Position numbers and translations under genes: made by a program
In this document: positions 1-9,976 of the stretch, piece by piece
Position numbering within the stretch: position 1 is the stretch's first letter
Layout of the letters: every line of letters begins with the position of its first letter
Source of the DNA: Macrocybe gigantea
Taxonomy: Eukaryota > Basidiomycota > Agaricomycetes > Agaricales > Callistosporiaceae
Assembly (NCBI GenBank): GCA_011319805.1
Contig: SJRY01000252.1
Location: forward strand, 248,001 to 312,000
DNA: 64,000 nt
Reading direction: 5' to 3'
Notes under the pieces: generated by a model
Told to the model about the DNA's origin: nothing
Database searches by the model: none
Seen by the model: only the letters and a program-made list of their open reading frames with translations

Positions 1-2
1 GC

Positions 3-149
3 CGTGGCAAGGCCAGCACCCCGCTAGCGGCCACCTCTCGAACCACGCGTTCACGTGCCGCAGCCAAGTCTGCTCAAGCTAGCGAAGACGATTCCACTCC
101 GCTGCGACGGTCCGCTCGCCACCCTCAGAAAGTCGCACGCAAGATCTAA
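3..149 (+). CDS. C-terminal end of a basic protein (partial)
   Basis: Only the last 48 codons are inside the window; the gene starts upstream of base 1. The open frame ends with TAA at 147-149. The peptide is rich in Arg, Lys, Ser, Thr and Ala and ends in a basic patch (RRSARHPQKVARKI), as seen in tails of many nuclear or chromatin proteins. No domain is recognisable, so no function is assigned. The alternative, a chance open frame, cannot be excluded because the piece is short, but codon use resembles that of neighbouring genes. Confidence 0.5.
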   Translation, partial: RGKASTPLAATSRTTRSRAAAKSAQASEDDSTPLRRSARHPQKVARKI

Positions 150-594
150 GTCGCCGACTGTTGCCGGTATCTTCCTGTTATATTACCCATATCTTACATT
201 GTCTTGCTATTATCTACCCATCGCACTCATTGTTTTCGCTCTGATTCGTATTGCAACGCTCCTTCAGGTTGGCTGGCTGGATAAACAATGTTATGTATGT
301 ATGTCGATGAATGCAATCCCAAACATTATATCCATTTTCGACCATTGCAAAAGGACATTACATTGCGTTCAACATGACTATATAATCTCAAAGCATTCGT
401 AATGTGAGTGTATATACGAAATATTTCCCTATCAAGCTCGAAGCAGTCTGAGAAATTCACAAGGACTACCTATACAGCAACCAAAGATACATAGTATAGA
501 GCAGCTCAACAAAAAAAAACATGATCACTTGCTGCAAGCATGATAAACAGCGGGGCAAAAGAGCGCAGCGGCTTCTAACCACTGTTCCGAAACA
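150..594. other. intergenic region, tail-to-tail
   Basis: About 445 bp between the 3' end of the left partial gene and the 3' end of the Zn2Cys6 gene. It is AT-rich, includes a run of nine A near 512 and presumably holds both 3' UTRs. I see no gene, repeat or RNA in it. Confidence 0.5.
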
Positions 595-2221
595 TCAAGT
601 TTTAGACCGGCGATTCTTCAATTTGGGGCTGTTGGAAGGAGCCTTGACCGCTTTTGAGTTCGGCACGGCCTTCTTTTTACGCATTCCACGACGGCTTTCC
701 GATGGGTATTCGCATTTGATAGAACGACGTTGGCACTGACTAGAAACGGAGAAGAAAGTGGCGCATCAGTCATCTAAGCGTATGGGAAGTCATTGAAGGG
801 TGGAATGTGGATATAGGGCGGATGCAGCGCGTGATGTAAGTACAGGAAATGAATAAATGAAACTTACTTGCACGTCCTGTCCTTGCTTCCGGGTATAGGG
901 GGCCCGCATGCGATCTTCCGGCCTCGGCAGAAGAGGCACGCCAGAGGGGGCTTCTTTTCAGCTATTCTCTTGCTCGGCAAGGGGCTCAGGCGCATACGGG
1001 GAGACGGATCGGCCGGGACTGTTTGATTCGATGCCGATACGAGCTGATTCATGGACTGATGTGACGTATGATCATGGCCACCTGGCCGGGGATACTCATA
1101 AGGAACGGGGGGCGCGGGGACTGCTTCGATTCTACCAGAGAATCAGACGTCGTGAGATTAGGATCCGGGAGGGTTTCCGAAATGGAGGTGTGATATGCGT
1201 TATCGACCGACCAGCGGGGGACCATTCGAAATCCGGCCTCGACAGGCGATATGAAGCGTTCTTCTTGAGAGGAAAAGGGTGTTTGCGGCGTCAGGAGTAT
1301 GGAGGATGGCGAAGACATGCTAGAAACTGGTGAAGGGAGGTGATCCATGATGGGTGGCTCCTCCGACCGCTGAGCATCGTTGTAGGAATAAGGAACGGCT
1401 GGAGCTTGTTCGTTCAGCGCATCGGCAATGGATGAGTTCCTCGCGTTGGCAAATGACTGGATCTGCGGTGCAGCGATACGTCAGTCGAACAGCAGGGCGA
1501 GCAAGGTGCATTACGAACGTAACGTGTTTCAGGATATTGAGATGAAGCGCTCGACGATGGCGCGACGTCGGTAGTTGGCGAATAGTAGGCGCTAGTGATT
1601 GGGAGTATTGTGGAGTGTGCGGATAAATCACTAGGGTCAGAACTAACGGCATGAGTCGACGAGACGCAGGGCGTGTTGTCCGTCGCGAACGCGGTGGCCA
1701 TCGCTAACGAGGAGCTGGCGAAGCTCAGAGAGGGTGCGGGGAGAGCTTCGTACTGGGATCCTTGTGCATAGTAAAACGCGGGCCCTTCGAAAAAGCCACC
1801 ACTGGCATTGCCGGCATGATGCTGATAGTTCCATTGTTGAAGCAAGGCTTGCTTGGCTTGAGGGAAAGTAGCGTAAAACTTTTCGTCCTCTTCGATCTTC
1901 CATTGCGCAAAGAGAGACAAGGGCTGTGCGACGGGTTCGCTCTGAAAAAGCAAGTCGGGCGCTCAGCTTGGTGGGCGACAGCCGACGAACATCGACAATC
2001 ACCTCGGTTAGTGCGCTCGGTGCCTCCATCATCTTCTCAGATGGCGGGACGGGATTACCTGATTGGCCAGACGAAGGGAAACACTCCGCTTGCGACCTGC
2101 CTCTGTAAAACGGGCCTTGAGCGAGGTGGTACGTCGTTCCAGTACCAGCAGAGCCCATGAGGAGGTCGGTTGATGTTGGCGCGTGCGACTCGCGGGCTGG
2201 GCTGATAAAACTATGGGGCAT
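595..2221 (-). CDS. Zn(II)2Cys6 transcription factor with C-terminal zinc cluster
   Basis: Probable sequence-specific DNA-binding regulator. The start is the ATG at 2219-2221. Exon 1 (2003-2221) joins exon 2 (1519-1941) across a 61-bp intron, then a 56-bp intron (1463-1518) leads into exon 3. The final intron is 740-867 and the stop is at 595-597. The cluster lies at the extreme C-terminus: CLFCRGRKIAC, then a spacer with two prolines, then CNQCQRRSIKC, which fits C-x2-C-x6-C ... C-x2-C-x6-C. The last intron splits the cluster. A basic tail of about 35 residues follows. The N-terminal part is low-complexity, rich in Ser, Pro and Ala. In the third exon the frame shifts at a run of six G on the + strand (1107-1112); one extra base restores it without an intron. 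Most fungal zinc-cluster proteins carry the motif at the N-terminus. Targets are unknown. Confidence 0.85.
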
Positions 2222-3127
2222 TTAATAAGGAAGTGATAAAGGCTACTATATGGGTCGCCAGATCCGAAAAGAACAGGGATGAAATGGATAGGAAAGGCAA
2301 AGTGGACTTTATTCAGATCACTTCTGGAGACGAGCCACGCTGAGCTCGAGAAGAACCTGGATGACAGGGCGACCGGCAAAGAGAAGTTCTGTTCGGTCTC
2401 CAATAAATGTGGACCTACAACCTGCAAACCAGATACTCCCAATGACTAATTCGCAGATCGATACAAACAAGATCGTTATCTGCCATCTAATTCAGTCTGT
2501 GCATACACGTCGACAAGCCTCAGGTTTACTAGCGTTGGCTATCGGCATATAGATGACGAGAACTGAGAGGTGCATGCCCGACATCTCACAGTTTCAGTCT
2601 CAGGAACGTGATGGAACTGGACACACGATGCAAATGAGCCAGCGACGTTTCTTTTTCTGTGCATCTTAACCCGAAAGATTCCCTCAAGGGTCAGCTTTTT
2701 GATTGTTTAAACCAATGGACTCTTCCGGAACATCGTGATGATACGGAACGCTATTTTTTTCGTCACTCATTGTATCACCTTGCCCTTGACCTCAAACCCC
2801 TTTTCGACAGCAGTTTTCCGTCATCTGACCACATGTTCACCCTTGACTTGATCTAGTCCTGACCTCGTCATGTTATTTGAGTTAGACGCCCATGGCTAAA
2901 TGGATTTGGGGCGTTGACTGCTTGGTGATAGGCACCGAACTGACCTAAAGCAATATTCCAGCACATTGCATCTTCCATTCCCCGGAATCTATATTCCACA
3001 AAACACCGTAAAAAAGTGGGACACGATGGGCTGTCAGCCGAATCAAGCACCATCCATTAAATTGTGCCTGTCATCATGACCTTCCACGCAGTATATTGTT
3101 CAAGTCGGTGCGTTTAATTTAAAGTAT
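2222..3127. other. intergenic region upstream of the Zn2Cys6 gene
   Basis: About 900 bp between the Zn2Cys6 start and the inserted MITE-like element. Short open frames exist on both strands but none has a recognisable motif or a convincing splice pattern. It probably contains the promoter of the Zn2Cys6 gene. I see no RNA gene. Confidence 0.4.
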
Positions 3128-3129
3128 TA

Positions 3130-3151
3130 CAGTGTTCCCACGGTCCTTTAT
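3130..3151 (+). repeat. left terminal inverted repeat of the MITE-like element
   Basis: 22 bp, the exact inverse complement of 3827-3848, preceded by the dinucleotide TA. Confidence 0.85.
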
Positions 3152-3826
3152 ACACCCATGCTCCTTTATACAGCGGCCTCTAGCTCCCTCATTTCTCCAC
3201 GGTTTGGAATCCTTAATGCACAAATTAAAGCCCTATACCAGCTCTATTATTCGCGTATTGCTCATGAGAATAATCTCTTTTTTTCTCTCCTGTGGAACAG
3301 GTTTATTTGTAAATTTTGTAAATATTTGCAATTTTACATCAATGTCGCACGAATAAGCATCACTGCAGCATGATTTTTATGGAAGGATTGAGGGTATTCT
3401 ACTTGAGGAACATATTGGGACTTATGATTGTCATTTTCTTTCCTTATATCCCACGAAGAATGCCAGAATGGCTATGTAGCGTGATGTATACAAGTAACAC
3501 CTGGTCGTCCACCTGCCATACCATGAGAAAATGTACAAGACAGTGTAAAAGTTAATATAGATACTTTTTAAGTGCTATACTTGACATTCCAATCCTCATC
3601 TCAGTCCGCGATGTCACTGGGAAGAGATGGCACGCGCTGCTTTTCTGTATAAAGGACTGTCTTTTGCCATTTTAGGAACCCTGTCAGAAATTGTCGACCA
3701 CGAATTTATTTTTCCATATTTCTCCTAGATCATGGCATGGAAAGCTAGGCAAATAGCTTATCTACGAAATGATACCACCCTTATGTTCATAGCTTTTGAC
3801 TATCTCAAGATATTCAGTGCGGAATA

Positions 3827-3848
3827 ATAAAGGACCGTGGGAACACTG
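3827..3848 (-). repeat. right terminal inverted repeat of the MITE-like element
   Basis: 22 bp, the exact inverse complement of 3130-3151, followed by the dinucleotide TA at 3849-3850. Confidence 0.85.
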
Positions 3849-4024
3849 TACATTTTCGAGCCTGTGAAAAACGTCCGCGGATTTCGCAGCTGCCAAGAGC
3901 AAGCATCAAAAAAAAAACATGCCAGACCATACCATTAAAGGATATATACGTTACGCTCGGCAGCAATATAGCCCAGCCAGCTGAAGAAGTACAGGAAAGC
4001 CTTTTAGCACATCGATTACCGAAT

Positions 4025-4879
4025 CTAGGATACACGGGTCTGCGCCTCAGGGAATGCCAAAGCTTCAGACGTTTTGGCTGCTTCCCCATATCTGAGCAGA
4101 CCGACATGTGGCATAACGTTGTACTTGAGGGCGTAGTGCGCAGGCGCAACGTTTCTGGACAAGAGAATTTCAAAATCAGTCATCGATCCAGCCACTGAGT
4201 AAGTGAAGATCGAAAGATTATCTTATGAAAAGCCAAAGGACAAAGCGACGGTGGCATATGCATGGAAACGTAAGATGAGAGAGGGGAGATGGACTAACTT
4301 GAACGTGGATGATAGTTCACGGAACATGTACTTATTCTTGCCAACTACCTTCACGATCGCATCTTTCTTGCGGCGCACGATACGATCCCAGATCACAACT
4401 TCGTTTTTTACCTGTCACGAAGAGATCCTCGGGTTTACGAAATTGACATTCTAGAGAACGCGTGCGGACTCACGCCTTGCGCATTCGCATACTCCGCTTC
4501 CAAGTAAACAAAGACTTGTTTGGTATTCCAGTTGAAAAGTGGGGTCAGGTCTGCGGAACCGTAATGAAATCGACATGTGGTAATACAGAAAAAAGGCCCG
4601 CGTATATACCTGCAGTTATGTTGAAGTTGACAAATGCAAGGTCTTGTTTTCGTTTAGAATAACGACGTGCTTGTGTGGGGTATCTGTGGTGCAAGGCATG
4701 AAAATACCGCAGAGTACTGGTTCTCGCTATCCTTACACCTTTATAGAAGAAATCTGAATGTCACCTTGCGCGTCGATGGGATACAAGAAGGATGACAGCG
4801 CTATTGCTGCCAGTAACGCCATCAAGCATGAAGAAAGGAGAGCTGAAACATTGTTGATCCTGGAGAATATACTGTGCAT
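4025..4879 (-). CDS. spc3: signal peptidase complex subunit 3 (SPC22/23 type)
   Basis: Subunit of the ER signal peptidase that removes signal peptides during translocation. Five exons, 4879-4737, 4683-4610, 4550-4474, 4411-4299 and 4154-4025, join to exactly 537 nt (178 residues), the normal family size. The protein starts MHSIFSR, has one N-terminal membrane anchor (about residues 12-32) and then the luminal family domain, with NFNITADLTPLFNWNTKQ, VVIWDRIVRRK and YNVMPHVGLLRYGEA as diagnostic stretches. All splice phases agree without any correction. It diverges from the acyltransferase gene. The MITE-like element lies just beyond the stop codon. An in-frame upstream ATG (4981) is less likely, because it would place 34 residues before the usual MH(S/T)I(F) start. 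Confidence 0.93.
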
Positions 4880-5339
4880 TCTGTGTCGAGAATGCGCGGA
4901 ACGACAATAAAGGTAAGGTGAGCTCGAGCTGGCCACGACAACAGTCCTGACACTAAAGTTGTATGCCGCTGTTTGTCCCACCTTAGGTACGATTTCAGGT
5001 GATACCCGCCAAGTGGGGTCGCAGGCGAGGGAAATGTTTAGCCGCTAATGTCCTCGCTGTCTACGTCTTCTGAGTCCGCTAAAAAAAAAGAAGAGGCTGA
5101 GCTGGGAGACCAGAGACTGTTCTGATGTTTTTGGGGCCAGGAATATTTCATTTACTGCTAAAACAGGAAGCGAGCGGCGAGCACGTGCAAAATATTTTGG
5201 ACACCTGCCTGACTTGAATCCTCCTAACTTGTCTTGACTTGCGCAACGAAGGTACCATAATTTAGATGGTCCTCTGAATCTGCTTCAGCTCGTCAAGCAT
5301 ACCCACGGACCACGGTCACCTTCGCTTTGCCCTTTGAAG
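4880..5339. promoter_or_regulatory. divergent promoter region of SPC3 and the acyltransferase
   Basis: 460 bp between two divergent start codons, so it must hold both promoters. It contains an A-rich tract near 5080 and a GCACGTGC E-box-like palindrome near 5181. No other feature is visible. Confidence 0.45.
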
Positions 5340-7700
5340 ATGTCGTCCGACCTCAAAGTGCTTCACCGAGCGATACGATACATATCCAGCTTGGCACTCT
5401 CGTCCTTTTTCACAGAGATTCATGTTATTGGAGGTGAAAATGTTCCAAAGGATGGCCCAATCATTGTGTATGCCATTCTATTCTATCTTATCACGGAACG
5501 CGCGCTGACTGACCGTCCTCACGCGCTACAGCACCGCGACACATCACAACATGATGCTTGACCCCGCGTTTTATGTACGTGAAACATGGGCAAATGGCAT
5601 TCAAACCTTCTAATTTTTCTTCTCAGCTGTCGCATTTCCGCATCACCGGATGCTGCATTACTGGAGCAAAGGTTCATAGCCTCCCCTTCGAGATTGCGAA
5701 AAAGTCTGACTGCCATCGTAGCAAGTCTTTTCGCGAATCCCGTCCTTCGTTACATTCTTTCCTCTACTGGAAACATTCCCGTGGAGCGCAAGTCAAAGGA
5801 CCGGCAAGTACTGTTCAAGGGCACCATCGAAGCACTTTCCGATGGACACGCTATCGCGCTTTTCCCAGAGGGCACGAGCTATACGGAGACGAGGATCATG
5901 CAGGTCAAGGATGGCGCTGCATGGGCAGCTTTAGAATACACCAGGTGGGCGGCAGATAATCCCAGCAAGGCAGAGCCAGACTTGGTCATCATTCCGGCGG
6001 CCATTGTGTACACGAACAAGTCGAAGTATAGAAGCAGTGTGCGTGTGTCTTCTTCACCTCATTGGATCGATCGCACACCAAACTGACCATGACATAGGTT
6101 ATAATGGAGTAAGGTTCACTCTTTCGAAATCTTCTCACTCGTCTCACAGCAGTCTCAGATTTGGACGCCCTATTTCACTTGACAAATTTAGGGAGCAATT
6201 CCTCATTGGCGATGACAGCTCACGACGTGCTACCGTGAAGCGTCTCACTAGAGTCGTCGAGGAAGAGCTCATTGAGGCTACTATAAACGCATCTGACTGG
6301 TATGAATCTTTTTTTCAGTTCCAATTTCTCATTCTGACCTGTGTGACTTGTTCTATAGGGACACTCTTTATGCCGCTCGAATGGCTCGTGAAATTCTCTG
6401 GGAGGGTGACAAAGCCATAAAATTGGAAGACTTCGTGGTTGTCTCACAAACGTATGGTCTTTTCCCTTAAAATGCCACAAGTGGTTTCATTGTTTCTAGT
6501 TTGGTCGACATGTTCTCGACGCCCAATGCTACCCAGAACATGAACTCGGTGAAGCGCAACCTTCTGGAATATTATTCGCTCCTACAATCTTCTCATTTGA
6601 CGAATTCCGTGTTGTCTTCGCTCCCGTTACCCCGCTCCCTTGATCCCAACACTCCAGCCACCATGCCGAGTCGCTTGTTGACACTTCTCATTTTAATCCG
6701 GGATTCGATATCCTGCTTGATCCGACTTCCCTTTTTCTTGTTTCCCTTGATAATTCACTTCCCTGTCTACATCATGGGAGAATCGGAGCCAAGCTGGTAG
6801 AAGATGAAGAAGAGACTCAGGCCCAGAATAAGGTTGTGTTTGGGTTGCTGTCCCTGCTATTGATCTACCCAACGACCTTCCTTTTCTTGTGGGCGCTGTC
6901 AAGCTATACCGCTGTAGGTGCCCTCATTGCGGCTGTCACTGTGTACATGTTTGCGATCTACCATAACAAGTTGATTGACGGCAAGTCGTTTGATCTTCTA
7001 TTGAACTTTCACAGCTGACTTGCTCTTCTAGAAAATTATGAACAGTGAGCATTTTCCCATCAACTCATTGTTACGTACTCTGATATTCCTTTAGCGCCAA
7101 GCGTCTACTTGCCGCTTGGCGTGTTTTGGTAGGAGTATGGTTGCCTAAACGTTGGGATTTATCCCTTTCAGCCCTCGCTCCATACACGACACCCCGTACG
7201 CCCCGGAGAATCCATGGATTGATAAACCGAAGACTGCGCCCGATAACTTCCTAAACACCACGACTCCCACGAAACCCTCGAGTGGAGAATCGGCCGCAAC
7301 GACTCGTTCCGGGCGCAGACCTCCGTCCCGCAGGCTCATCCGCCACGTGTTGAGAGCGCGGATCGAAGCTGTCAAGGCTTTGGCTTCGTTCTTCGATCAG
7401 CTGCAGCGCGCAGGTCCAAGCAAACGACTTCACGCCAGTAAGCACCTCGCAAAGATACACGGGACGGTGATCGAGAAGAAGGTTCCAGAGGGAGAGGGCA
7501 GCTCGGTTGAGCCGGAATGCTGGAGGGATGCCCAGGAAGTTATTCAGTATTTACGGAAGAAAGGAGCAAAGATACCGACGTCTCCTTCAAGGGAGTCAAT
7601 TGCAGCAGGATGGGCGGCTTCGAGCAGCGATGGTGAAGGAGACAACACTGACAAGGAGCAATCAGAACCCATTTGGGTTCCATCATCTACTGATATATAA
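5340..7700 (+). CDS. glycerol-3-phosphate O-acyltransferase (Sct1/Gpt2 type), frameshifted
   Basis: Transfers an acyl chain to glycerol-3-phosphate (and probably dihydroxyacetone phosphate), the first step of phosphatidate synthesis, in the ER membrane. The start ATG is 5340-5342. The PlsC acyltransferase motifs are present: HHNMMLDP (H-x4-D), then GNIPVER, FPEGTSYTETRI and the proline-containing VIIPAAIVY. Several hydrophobic segments follow (coded at about 6670-6780 and 6840-6960) and then a hydrophilic tail. Introns are short, for example after GPIIV and after KYRSS. Family-like sequence (WLPKRWDLSLSALAPY) runs into the frame of ENPWIDKPKT only if one C is added to the run at 7201-7204; no intron with matching phase explains the shift. 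The stop is TAA at 7698-7700, 133 bp from the stop of the convergent lipase gene. Confidence 0.88.
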
Positions 7701-7833
7701 CTTGCAGTTGGGATCTCTCTATGTATGTCCTTGACTTCGTTTTTGGATAATTGGTAAATCTCGGATATTCCACACAATGACATTGGCGATATACAATTGA
7801 TGGTCGACTTCACAAGGAAATGTTCGTACATGG

Positions 7834-9254
7834 TTACAAACACAAGAGCGGATTCAACGCCATTGCTGCCGACGTGTTAGACTTTGGTCGGGAAATAAGA
7901 GGGGATTTCTGACCTTGACCGAAGTAGCTTACGTGCTCGAGGTTGATGCCATGCGAAACTAGAGAGGCATGATTAAGAGACGTTAATTCAGGATGTTTGG
8001 CAACAAAAAAAAAACAATCTCACAGATGGAGTCGCTACACGTGGGATCGTCGCCTCCGATGCATCTCCTGACATTGGCAGGTGTGGCTATGAATCGAAAA
8101 GTAAGTCAAGTAAACCCACAAATACTGGCTGATATGATGCACCTGGGTCCTTGAAATTCCAATATTCGGTAGCACTGAAAAGAATTAATGACTGCCAAAT
8201 TGTACATCACATAGCCGGTCTTACAAGTGCCGATAGCCAATGAATCGCGGTAGAATGGTGGGAACGCCATCTGTAGAGCCTAAGCTGAGCAAATGATGCA
8301 ACGTCAGAAATGGTTCCTAACCTTTCGTGTGGACAGCTGATAATCATTGGTCAGGCGATAATCCGGCGTCGATACAGGCAAATGACAATACCTCGATAGA
8401 TGTTGTCGGGACCGACCTGACGCTCAACGAATGAAGCGAACGCTGCATTGCCTGTCCTGGGTTGGCCTGGTCGCAAGCCAGATGAGTTCTCGTACTAGAC
8501 GGTTGAACTTTTGGTATCGGCTAACCAAACGTAAAGAGCTTGAGGGGAATAGATGGATGGGCTGCACGGATTGAGATCGCGGCGACGGATGCTACGGCTC
8601 CGCCGAGTGAATGTCCTGACGGTAAAATCTGAAGCGTCATCTAAAACTCTCAAAAGCAGTGACCAGGGTCGAACCAGTCACAACTACCGAGTATGATGGA
8701 TATGCAGATAGTTGGTCTTTGACAATTCTCAACACTTTAGCGGCGGCAACGTTATATGCGAACAGGAAACCGCTATGCACGTAAGAATCTCCGACGCCCG
8801 TTACACCAGGAGATACGAGGGGCTTCATTATGATGTGGATGTCTGCGTGATTGAGTCAACTCTGAACGTGGCGAGGGATTTGTCGGAATATTGACGGACC
8901 GATGAATGCGTCAATTGGATCCAGCGAACCTCGAAAGGCGACAACAATTTCTTTGCGATTGTCATCTCGAGCAACGAAACCATCAGTACCTGCAATCGAG
9001 AACTGGACACATCGTTTGGGAAGGAGGCTTCAAATAACAGTTTGTCCACTCGCCTGTTTTACCAGCTTGTTTCCAACAGGCTTTGGACAGACGAGTTGAT
9101 AGGTAGCTGAAGAATACTTCGTGTATAATACTAGGTCATCAAACGTTTCCTGATCAATTGCGTCGATGGCACGCGAGGTGGCGGGGGCAGCGAGCAACGC
9201 AGAGAAGAGGGAAAAGAGGGAGGCAAAAGCAAATAGAAACGTTAATAGGTTCAT
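7834..9254 (-). CDS. secreted class 3 lipase
   Basis: Extracellular triacylglycerol lipase or feruloyl-esterase-like enzyme with an alpha/beta hydrolase fold. It starts at 9252-9254 with a clear signal peptide (MNLLTFLFAFASLFSLFSAL). The order of motifs is family-typical: TFDDLVLYTKYSSATYQ, GFVARDDNRKEIVVAFRGS, GHSLGG (nucleophile Ser; near 8600), a DGVPTILP stretch bearing the catalytic Asp, ATEYWNF, and GINLEH with the catalytic His. It ends ALNPLLCL. About eight introns of 40-60 bp interrupt it, and one splits the triplet before GHSLGG. All phases close without correction. It is tail-to-tail with the acyltransferase. An in-frame upstream TTG does not extend it, because no ATG is present there. 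Confidence 0.92.
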
Positions 9255-9976
9255 GCTGAGCAGACAGGCGAGCCTGGGGGGATCCAAAGCACTGGCCAGA
9301 GCATGTCTTCCGGTGTATTTATTGATCGCCTGGACGGGGGTCTTTTCCGGGGCTAAGGTGCAGTGCGACCACAGAGAGGTAACGGCATACTAGCTCAGCG
9401 CATCAGTCGCGTCCATGTGGAAATGCTGGAGGAAAAAGGTCTTGGCAGAGTGGGGAATAGCATCCGCCATTCCTTATTGTCATGAAAATGGCAGTGAGGC
9501 AGAAAATAAAGGACAGGCCTTGTGTGCATGGAAGCCTCGTTGTGCATATGGGCCTGGAGTAGTTAAAAGAGAAAAATAGGGGTAACCTCGGAGCTTGTCG
9601 CCCACTGCGAGAGTAATCAAATGTACATGAACCTGCCTGAACATGACAGAAGAAGTAGAGCTGTCAGAGCGAATGCAAATCATTTGACCATCTGCATGCA
9701 TGGATCAGTTGTACTTTTGAAAACAATCGAGGATCAGATTGAAGAAGGAGATATTCTCTCTTCGGAACGACTCGTCAACGCGCAAAAGTCAAGAATCGAT
9801 ATGTACTGCAGTGCAGGAATTGGGAACTGAAATGTATCCGTGCCATTCACGTGACTATAATGCCAAAAATGTCCCATGATTGATCGAGGTCAGGTCTGAC
9901 TGACATCAATCGGCACAAGGGGCAACCGTCCAGCGCTCCAACACCTTCAGCGGTCATTTCCCTTGGCCAACTCCGG
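9255..9976. promoter_or_regulatory. divergent promoter region of the lipase and the PI4-kinase
   Basis: 722 bp between divergent start codons. A TATA-like stretch read on the minus strand (AATAAATA, about 9316-9323) sits about 65 bp upstream of the lipase ATG. A perfect palindromic E-box is annotated separately at 9847-9854. No gene is recognisable. Confidence 0.45.
9847..9854. promoter_or_regulatory. palindromic E-box TCACGTGA
   Basis: Perfect 8-bp palindrome of the CACGTG class recognised by bHLH regulators such as yeast Cbf1 and Pho4. It lies 122 bp upstream of the PI4-kinase start. Its function here is inferred only from its position. Confidence 0.35.

Larger units (their letters stand above)
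3130..3848. mobile_element. MITE-like element with 22-bp terminal inverted repeats and TA target duplication
   Basis: A perfect 22-bp inverted repeat, starting CAGTGTTCCCACGG, occupies 3130-3151 and 3827-3848. Each end is flanked directly by TA (3128-3129 and 3849-3850), the target duplication of Tc1/mariner and pogo elements; the outer CAGT is also typical of pogo/Tigger ends. The 719-bp interior is AT-rich and encodes no transposase, so the element is non-autonomous. Motifs related to the inner part of the repeat recur inside (TATAAAGGACTGT at 3648-3660 and CTCCTTTATA near 3161), which resemble subterminal transposase-binding repeats. The right end lies 176 bp beyond the SPC3 stop codon, so it probably sits in or near that gene's 3' UTR. 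Confidence 0.8.

Noticed and set aside
3132..3555. Short plus-strand open frames inside the MITE-like element
   Set aside because: AT-rich, no transposase motif, and too short; considered chance frames.
7000..7200. Intron explanation for the acyltransferase frame change (GTAGGAG ... TTTCAG)
   Set aside because: Donor and acceptor phases do not match, and it would remove the family-like segment VLVGVWLPKRWDLSLSALAPY-type region; a missing C at 7201-7204 explains it better.
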